Origin: JACKAQ01 sp020634975 [NCBI: Calditrichia bacterium]
GTDB taxonomy: Bacteria > Calditrichota > Calditrichia > RBG-13-44-9
DNA length: 64,000 nucleotides
Reading direction: 5' to 3'
Assembly: GCA_020634975.1 (NCBI GenBank)
Contig: JACKAQ010000001.1
Coordinates: forward strand, 1,240,001-1,304,000
Position numbers and translations under genes: made by a program. Positions 58,369 to 64,000 of this stretch are shown piece after piece (position 1 is the stretch's first letter; the number at the start of each line of letters is the position of its first letter). Below the pieces are notes generated by a model. That model saw nothing but the letters and a program-made list of their open reading frames with translations. It had not been told where the DNA came from and made no database searches.

Positions 58369-58584
58369 TCATTCTAAATCTTTTTTGAGATTTTCGTATT
58401 CATCCCTGGTTATTTCTCCTTTTGCATATCGCGGTTTTATAATTTCCAACAGTGTGTCATTATTTGAAATAGTTGCTTTTGATGCAAACATCCATTTGGC
58501 CAGGGCGACGAAGCCAAAAACAATCAAAACCCACCAAAGAATCATCATCCAGCCCATTCCAAAGAATCCATCCATTCCGTGCAT
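58369..58584 (-). CDS. SHOCT-domain small membrane protein
   Basis: 71 residues from ATG 58584 (GAGGTAGCA upstream). One membrane helix (GMGWMMILWWVLIVFGFVALAKWMF) and a C-terminal SHOCT domain (DTLLEIIKPRYAKGEITRDEYENLKKDLE). Such small proteins are frequent next to copper and heavy-metal transport genes; the exact role is unknown. Its sigma-54 type promoter lies 49-64 bp upstream. Confidence 0.88.
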   Translation of the reverse strand: MHGMDGFFGMGWMMILWWVLIVFGFVALAKWMFASKATISNNDTLLEIIKPRYAKGEITRDEYENLKKDLE

Positions 58585-58632
58585 TGCTACCTCTTTTTTT
58601 TGATAAAGCATATTATATCAATAATTATGTAG

Positions 58633-58648
58633 TTCAATTTCTATGCCA
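58633..58648 (-). promoter_or_regulatory. sigma-54 -24/-12 promoter of the SHOCT gene
   Basis: Minus strand TGGCAT-AGAAA-TTGAA, identical in its conserved bases to the promoters at 53786 and 56211. Confidence 0.65.
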
Positions 58649-58732
58649 AAACCCTTGCATGTTAACAAAGTCATGTGAAACAGTATCTTACCAATGCCAG
58701 AAAATTGTGCAGAATTAGAAGGGCTTTTTGTT

Positions 58733-58773
58733 TCGTTGAACATTCTGCAACGGCAGTGTAGAATATTCAACAC
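58733..58773. promoter_or_regulatory. tandem activator sites upstream of the SHOCT gene
   Basis: GTTGAACATTCTGCAAC (58735-58751) and GTGTAGAATATTCAACAC (58756-58773), centres 23 bp apart, 85-125 bp upstream of the sigma-54 element. The rest of 58774-59135 shows no gene or RNA. Confidence 0.6.
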
Positions 58774-59135
58774 TAACCCAGGCAAAATTATACAGTTGCC
58801 TATAGCTAATGCGATCGTAAACAATAATAACATACACAGCAGAATTGTAATTTTTTGGTAGGACAACTCTTCGTGTGGCAGCCGGCAATGCAGGGTGTAA
58901 AACGCTATAATAATTTTCTAAAAAACATTGACACTGATAAAGTCAATAAACCGTACAATTATTTTTCTTATTCTCTTTAACAAATAATTCTCTACCGTGA
59001 ACCTTTTGAAACGGACTCGATTAATGCAAAAAAACATATTATCCCGCCGAAGTTTCACCAATGGATGTTGCTTATCTTGTTCTCAAAAACCCTTAGGGAT
59101 GTGATATATTATAGCGCACGACATTACTACCATTT

Positions 59136-61514
59136 CTATTTTTGCATTAAAAAGAGTAATGTGACCAAGCAATAAAGTATAGCGCCCGCCAATAATGCAG
59201 CGGAAAAGCCGATCAAAATTCCGGTCATCATTGCCAAGGCGGAACCGATGACCGAGGCGATACCGTTCACTCCCCACATCCAGCCGACATATTTTTCTAA
59301 TTGCATTGTGTTCATTAACCGGATCGCAAGGGGAAACGGAAAACCCAGGAACAACCCCAGGGGAACAAGGATCAGTGCAGCAGTTAAACGGGAATCGGTT
59401 GAAAAGAAAGAAAATAATGGGGTCAGAAAAAAGTTGATGAGCAGGGTTAAGATGAACACCATCACGGCTGTAATAGAAATTGTGAGGGCAAGCCTATGTT
59501 TAATCCACGAACTGAGCAGGCTGCCAACCCCGGTGCCCAACAACAACGAAAACAACAATACCGAGAGGGCGTACACCGGTTGGCCGAGGTACAGAGTTAA
59601 TTTTTGAAACAGAGAAATCTCAATTAACATAAATCCCATGCCCAGAAGAAAGAATACCGCCAGAAATTGTTTCAACTGCGAGAATTCTACAAAAGGATGC
59701 AACCACGGAATATGTGCCAGCGATGAGCCGGGTGTTACCCACAGAGAAACGGTAAAAAGCACCAAAACCAAAAGTATCAGAATGGAAAAGGAGCCGAAAG
59801 GAGCGGGCAAACCAGGTTCGAATTTGTAAAAGAAAGGGCTGTCATCGAAAGTGGGGTGAATATCGAGCGGGGCAGCGCGTTCCAATTGCTCAAAAGTGAG
59901 GTTGCCGCGGGAGATATCAATCAGAATCTGGTCAAACATGCGCCACTCATAGTCGACCCCTAACCGTTCCGGGGGCGATAGAGTCACCTGTTCCACAAAA
60001 GGGAGATAAAAGTTTCCCCGATCGTAACCCAGACGATGGCTGACCTCATGCCTTTTGTTAATCTCCAAACTGTCAAACGGTGCATTTTTTATGACAATGG
60101 CCGGCATCATGCCCGGATTGATTGTATAGATATGTTTCATCGCCCCAACCTGGGGGGTGTTGCGTTTTTCAAAAGCCGCCAGTGCCAACCCAATGGTGCG
60201 GTAAATTTCTGCTTCATTGTGGGCAACAATCACGATGCGTCCTTCCGGTGTGAGATGGTTGAGGTAATCTGTGAATGCCTCTACGGTAAAGAGGAAATTT
60301 TCGGTGAGGGCAAAACCTTCCACGCTACGGCTGCTTTTGGTGATCGGTATGGAAAGCAGGATCAGATCATATTTTTGTGAGGAAGATCGAAGATAATTTC
60401 TGCCTTCATGAACAACAACTTGGACATTGGATTGGGTGGTGTAGATTCCGCCATTGAAATTTTCATATCTTTTCACCAAATCCACCAAATCCGGATTCAC
60501 TTCGACAGCCGTGATCTCTTTGACGCCGCCCAGAAGGGCCACCACTACGTCCCTGCCACCGCCCGCGCCAATAATTAATGCATTATTTTTTTCACTTTCT
60601 TCCAAAAAAAAGAACGGGAAAAACAGTCCGAAATGATTCACAAGATGTGCCTGGTTAGCCGGATTGCCCCGCAGTGAGTCCAGGCTATACATAACCGTTC
60701 CCGCAGCGCCATCTACAAAAAGAACCATTTCGTTGGGTGTTGCCGGACTACGCAGTAAATCGGTACGGCCAAAAGAACTCCATTTGCTTTCCACCATTTC
60801 CGCCTGTTCCCGGAGATTCTTGAGCATCCAGTACATGTCTTTATTGGCATCCATGGCGATGGGTACCTGGTTGAATATCTGCCCGGCATATAAAACGGAC
60901 AAAGCCAGGAATGCAATCAGTCCGATAGTGGGTAAACGCCATTTTCTCTCGCTCTGGCTGACAAACAAAATGGCAGGAGATGTAACCAGCGCCGTAACAA
61001 AAGCGGCATTAACACCGCCGAAATTATCCAGCAACTCCACAGCCGCCACGGCGCCAAGAGTAGCGCCAAGCAAATCGAAGCCATAGAGTATAGAACTCCT
61101 GGCGGCAAACCGTTGGAAAATAACCGCCAGGGTCAATCCGGCGAAGAAAAACGGTATCATGGATACAACAACATAAATCCAGACCCGGAAACTGATGAAG
61201 CCGCTGCTTTCAAAGATCGGCAACCTGATGATGACAATTACAGCAGCAATTAAAGAAAAAACGCACAATATTGCCGGTACAGTCATGCCAGCGGAAAATT
61301 TGCGCTGCCAGAAGTTAAGGAACAGCCCGCCCAGCCCCAGGCCGAGTAAGGCAAACGAGATAACCGCAAAAACAAAGTGATAGGACAGCATCACCGAGAA
61401 AATGCGCGCAAGTATGATTTCAAAGGCCAGTACGCCAAATGACAAAAAAGCGGTAGCAATCGCTATCGGCCAGAAACGAAAATCTGTTTGCTCATCTTTC
61501 ATGGTCTTGCCCAT
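59136..61514 (-). CDS. membrane-bound spermidine-synthase-like protein
   Basis: 792 residues from ATG 61514; no strong ribosome site, and ATG 61502 or TTG 61520 are alternatives. Six or seven membrane helices (about 15-215) are followed by a soluble Rossmann methyltransferase-like domain (about 260-480: ALIIGAGGGRDVVVALLGGVKEITAVEVNPDLVDLV, GRNYLRSSSQKYDLILLSIP), then more membrane helices to the end. This is the layout of fused MFS/spermine-synthase-like membrane proteins. They may transfer an aminopropyl group or bind SAM; function unproven. It lies between the SHOCT gene and the second ATPase without its own clear operator. Confidence 0.82.
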   Translation of the reverse strand: MGKTMKDEQTDFRFWPIAIATAFLSFGVLAFEIILARIFSVMLSYHFVFAVISFALLGLGLGGLFLNFWQRKFSAGMTVPAILCVFSLIAAVIVIIRLPIFESSGFISFRVWIYVVVSMIPFFFAGLTLAVIFQRFAARSSILYGFDLLGATLGAVAAVELLDNFGGVNAAFVTALVTSPAILFVSQSERKWRLPTIGLIAFLALSVLYAGQIFNQVPIAMDANKDMYWMLKNLREQAEMVESKWSSFGRTDLLRSPATPNEMVLFVDGAAGTVMYSLDSLRGNPANQAHLVNHFGLFFPFFFLEESEKNNALIIGAGGGRDVVVALLGGVKEITAVEVNPDLVDLVKRYENFNGGIYTTQSNVQVVVHEGRNYLRSSSQKYDLILLSIPITKSSRSVEGFALTENFLFTVEAFTDYLNHLTPEGRIVIVAHNEAEIYRTIGLALAAFEKRNTPQVGAMKHIYTINPGMMPAIVIKNAPFDSLEINKRHEVSHRLGYDRGNFYLPFVEQVTLSPPERLGVDYEWRMFDQILIDISRGNLTFEQLERAAPLDIHPTFDDSPFFYKFEPGLPAPFGSFSILILLVLVLFTVSLWVTPGSSLAHIPWLHPFVEFSQLKQFLAVFFLLGMGFMLIEISLFQKLTLYLGQPVYALSVLLFSLLLGTGVGSLLSSWIKHRLALTISITAVMVFILTLLINFFLTPLFSFFSTDSRLTAALILVPLGLFLGFPFPLAIRLMNTMQLEKYVGWMWGVNGIASVIGSALAMMTGILIGFSAALLAGAILYCLVTLLFLMQK

Positions 61515-61927
61515 ATTCAATGTAGAATTTGGGATTTCGTTTTTTCATTTCACCACCATTTCAAATATGTGTAGTCTTTAACACTGGTAACAAATACACT
61601 GTTTAGCCAGATCGCGCCGCCTATCAAAAAACAAGCCCCGTATTGACTGATATCCGCCGGGCATCCATTTTTTTGAAAGGACAATCTCCCACAATTAATT
61701 TCGGCAAGCACGAAAGGAACCGGAAAAGGTTAGGAGATAATGTTTTCAAATGCCGTAGAATCGTTCATCATAACGCGATTCCAATATATCCGCCAGGGAA
61801 AAAGTTTTCTCCTTGATCTCTTTTAAATTAATCATGATAGCTCACTCCACGCCAGTCCGTTGATTCGATTTACACAAAGATCCAATGCACCACCTAAAAA
61901 GGCCTTCACGGTTTCTTTCCGATGCCG
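61515..61927. other. intergenic region with one possible small gene
   Basis: About 410 bp between the second ATPase and the spermidine-synthase-like gene. Apart from the 29-codon frame at 61746-61835 (listed), nothing is recognisable: no sigma-54 element of the type found in the neighbouring operons and no terminator with a good T-run. Confidence 0.5.
61746..61835 (-). CDS. possible 29-residue protein
   Basis: MINLKEIKEKTFSLADILE then SRYDERFYGI, stop at 61746. ATG 61835 is preceded by GTGGAGTGAGCTATC, a good ribosome site. It lies 92 bp downstream of the second ATPase on the same strand. Too short to assign; only the ribosome site and charged helical composition support it. Confidence 0.35.
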   Translation of the reverse strand: MINLKEIKEKTFSLADILESRYDERFYGI

Positions 61928-64000
61928 TTACGCCTCCAAATTCAGCCGTTTTAACATTAGTGCATTGATGGCCACGATGATGGAACTGCCACTCATAGCA
62001 ATTGCTCCGATTTCCGGGCGCAAGGTGACTTGCCAAAAGGGATACAGAATGCCAGCGGCGATGGGTATGGCGATCATATTGTAAGCAACCGCCCAGAGAA
62101 GGTTTTGCTTCATCTTGCGCAAGGTTGCCCGTGAGATGGCGATGACATTGCGCACATCCAGTGGATCACTCTTCATCAGCACCACATCGGCGGTTTCCAC
62201 AGCCACATCGGTGCCGGCGCCGATGGCAATACCCACCTCCGCCTGCGCCAGCGCCGGGGCGTCGTTGATGCCGTCGCCCACCATGGCCACGAACTTACCC
62301 TGTTCTTGGAGTTCTTTTACTTTATCCTGTTTTTGTTCCGGCAGCACTTCGGCAAAGACTGTGTCAATGCCCAGCTCCTTAGCCACTCGTTCGGCGGTGC
62401 CGCGATTATCCCCTGTCAACATGGCCACCTCAATGCCCAGATCGTGCAGCGCATTCACCGCGGCAGCAGCGCCGGGGCGAACGGCATCGGCAATCGCCAC
62501 AAGACCGGCAAACTTACCATCCACCGCTACATAAATCACGGTCTCCCCGCCGCCTTCCAATTCCTCAGCTTTTAGTTTGAAATCCTCCCAAGAGATGTTT
62601 TGATCCTTCATCAACTTTCGGTTTCCCGCCAGAATTTTCCGCCCTTCCACGCTGGCTTTCATACCGTGACCGGGAATGGCTTCAAATCCTTCTGCCGGAC
62701 TTAATTTCAGTTCTCGCTGCTGCGCTGCCCGCACGATGGCCTGGGCCAGCAGGTGCTCACTGCCCTGTTCAGCGGTGGCCACCAGCCGAAGCAGATCATC
62801 CTCGTTAATGGAATTCCCGACGCTGAACAGTTTCGTCACTTCCGGTTCACCTTTGGTCAGAGTGCCGGTTTTGTCGAAAATTATGGCATTTAATTTCGCC
62901 GGCTGTTCCAGGGCGGTAGCGTTTTTGTAAAGAATACCGTGTTCCGCCCCCAACCCGGTGCCGACCATTACCGCAGTGGGCGTGGCCAATCCCAGGGCGT
63001 CCGGGCAGGTAATTACCACCACTGTTATGGCCAGCGTTAAGGCAAAGATGGCCGTCTGGCCAATGAGAAAAAACCAAATAGCAAAAGTGATCAGGCCGCC
63101 AAAGACAGCCACCAGCACCAGGTAGTGTGCAGCCCGGTCGGCCAGTTGCTGCGAAGGCGCTTTGCTGTTCTGGGCGCTTTGCACCATTTTGACGATTTGG
63201 GATAGCGCAGTATCCGCGCCCACCCGGGTGGTCCGAAACTTGAAACTGCCGGTTTTGTTTATGGTCGCCCCGATCACCTCCGCGCCCGGTTGCTTTTTGA
63301 CCGGCTGACTTTCACCGGTGATCATGCTTTCGTCCACATCCGATATACCTTCTATAACCTTACCATCCACCGGAATTTTATCGCCCGGGCGGATGACGAC
63401 CACATCGCCGACCATCACCTCGCTGGTGGGAATTTCTATCTCCTTGCCCTCCCGTTCCACCCGCGCCAGGGGCGGCGCCAGGGTAAGCAACTTTTGTATA
63501 GCCTGGCTGGTGGTGCTGCGGGCGCGCATTTCCATCCAGTGGCCGAAAAGCACAAAAGTAAGCAGCATAACAGCCGCCTCATAAAACACTTCGCCTTTAA
63601 AAAAGAAAGTGGCTGCCACACTAAAGATGTAGCCGGCCAGCACTGCGATGCTGACCAGCACCGCCATGTTCAGAATGCCGTTTTTCAACCCGTAGTAGGC
63701 GCCGGTGTAGAAGGGCCAGCCGCCATACAGGATCACCGGGGTGGCGATCAGGAATGCGATGAGGTCCGGGCTGATTCCGGCCGGTGTCGGAAATTCAAAT
63801 TTGAAAAGGCGATAGAACAGCGGTGAGTAGAAAAAGACCGGAATGGTGAGGAGAATGGCGACAAAAAAGCGGTTGCGCATGTCGCGCACCATACCCTCCA
63901 TGCTCATGCCCGGGCCGTGGCCCATCTCGTGCGCCATAGCGGCGGCCTCGCCGCCCATGTCGTGGCCGGCGTGCTCGTCTTCCCCTTTTGCACCGGGGGC
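61928..64000 (-). CDS. heavy-metal P1B-type ATPase (CopB-like), 5' end off the window
   Basis: 690 codons open to the right edge; ATG 63958 is internal because reading continues upstream ([14 protein letters not shown]). The N-terminus is His/Met-rich ([28 protein letters not shown]) rather than an HMA domain, as in CopB. Eight membrane helices, [26 protein letters not shown] are present. The membrane metal-site motif reads CPD ([14 protein letters not shown]) where CopB has CPH and CopA CPC. It probably exports copper or a related metal. Start and any further N-terminal sequence are outside the window. Confidence 0.9.
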   Translation of the reverse strand, partial: APGAKGEDEHAGHDMGGEAAAMAHEMGHGPGMSMEGMVRDMRNRFFVAILLTIPVFFYSPLFYRLFKFEFPTPAGISPDLIAFLIATPVILYGGWPFYTGAYYGLKNGILNMAVLVSIAVLAGYIFSVAATFFFKGEVFYEAAVMLLTFVLFGHWMEMRARSTTSQAIQKLLTLAPPLARVEREGKEIEIPTSEVMVGDVVVIRPGDKIPVDGKVIEGISDVDESMITGESQPVKKQPGAEVIGATINKTGSFKFRTTRVGADTALSQIVKMVQSAQNSKAPSQQLADRAAHYLVLVAVFGGLITFAIWFFLIGQTAIFALTLAITVVVITCPDALGLATPTAVMVGTGLGAEHGILYKNATALEQPAKLNAIIFDKTGTLTKGEPEVTKLFSVGNSINEDDLLRLVATAEQGSEHLLAQAIVRAAQQRELKLSPAEGFEAIPGHGMKASVEGRKILAGNRKLMKDQNISWEDFKLKAEELEGGGETVIYVAVDGKFAGLVAIADAVRPGAAAAVNALHDLGIEVAMLTGDNRGTAERVAKELGIDTVFAEVLPEQKQDKVKELQEQGKFVAMVGDGINDAPALAQAEVGIAIGAGTDVAVETADVVLMKSDPLDVRNVIAISRATLRKMKQNLLWAVAYNMIAIPIAAGILYPFWQVTLRPEIGAIAMSGSSIIVAINALMLKRLNLEA

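Noticed and set aside
58618-58866. 82-codon minus-strand frame
   Set aside because: It overlaps the sigma-54 promoter and the activator palindromes, has no good ribosome site and no family resemblance.
47512-59054. Shared 14-mer TCCCGCCGAAGTTT at 47512 and 59043
   Set aside because: Several 14-mer repeats are expected by chance in a window this size, and the contexts differ.

Overview
The window looks like a chromosome segment of an FCB-group bacterium, most like Calditrichota or its neighbours. Two large secreted proteins (10152..11408 and the broken gene 22377..25426) end in a YPNPFN-type type IX secretion sorting domain, a PorV/FadL-like outer-membrane protein is present, and beta-barrel, lipoprotein and PEGA-kinase genes are common. 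The assignment rests on gene style only; there is no rRNA or marker tree.

1..31.7 kb is ordinary host chromosome: an M23 peptidase (cut by the left edge), an ExbB-like channel, an M49-like lipoprotein, a STAS protein, gdhA, an aminotransferase, a co-directional signalling/secretion cluster (lipoprotein, GAF sigma-54 activator, kelch-T9SS protein, PEGA Ser/Thr kinase, membrane protein; 7.6-14.0 kb), a VWA lipoprotein, an NtrC-type response regulator, a DsbD-like protein, pgpA, two tandem amidohydrolases and a homodimeric-type pyruvate dehydrogenase E1. Clear stem-loop terminators separate many units.

31.9..49.8 kb is accessory DNA entered at a tRNA-Phe gene. It is a mosaic with three tyrosine recombinases. 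The first block (integrase, excisionase, AEP-type primase, an inverted repeat that may be an origin) looks like an integrative satellite. The second carries a RteC-like protein and a recombinase, then a conflict-type module: a Trypco1 protein, a trypsin-STAND NTPase and a 15-unit TPR protein. The last two are in different frames but joined by a canonical -1 slippery heptamer (T TTA AAG) just before the stop, so they may make one trypsin-STAND-TPR polyprotein of about 1,310 residues. Opposite lies a RecD-like helicase with a nuclease-like C-terminus whose 5' end is cut off by an IS1-like element, itself cut by an IS5-like element. A third block has an unknown gene, a RecB-like protein with degenerate catalytic residues and a frameshifted integrase.

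49.8..64 kb is a copper/heavy-metal block on the minus strand: cupredoxin, CopA-type ATPase, DUF5676 and DUF2933-like small membrane proteins, a DUF2231 protein, a PorV-like barrel, a permease fragment cut by an IS remnant, a SHOCT protein, a membrane spermidine-synthase-like protein and a second, CopB-like ATPase running off the right edge. Three of its promoters share one architecture: a sigma-54 -24/-12 element TGGCAT-N5-TTGAA and, 70-115 bp upstream, two GAATATTC-centred palindromes. This points to a metal regulon under one sigma-54 activator that is probably encoded outside the window.
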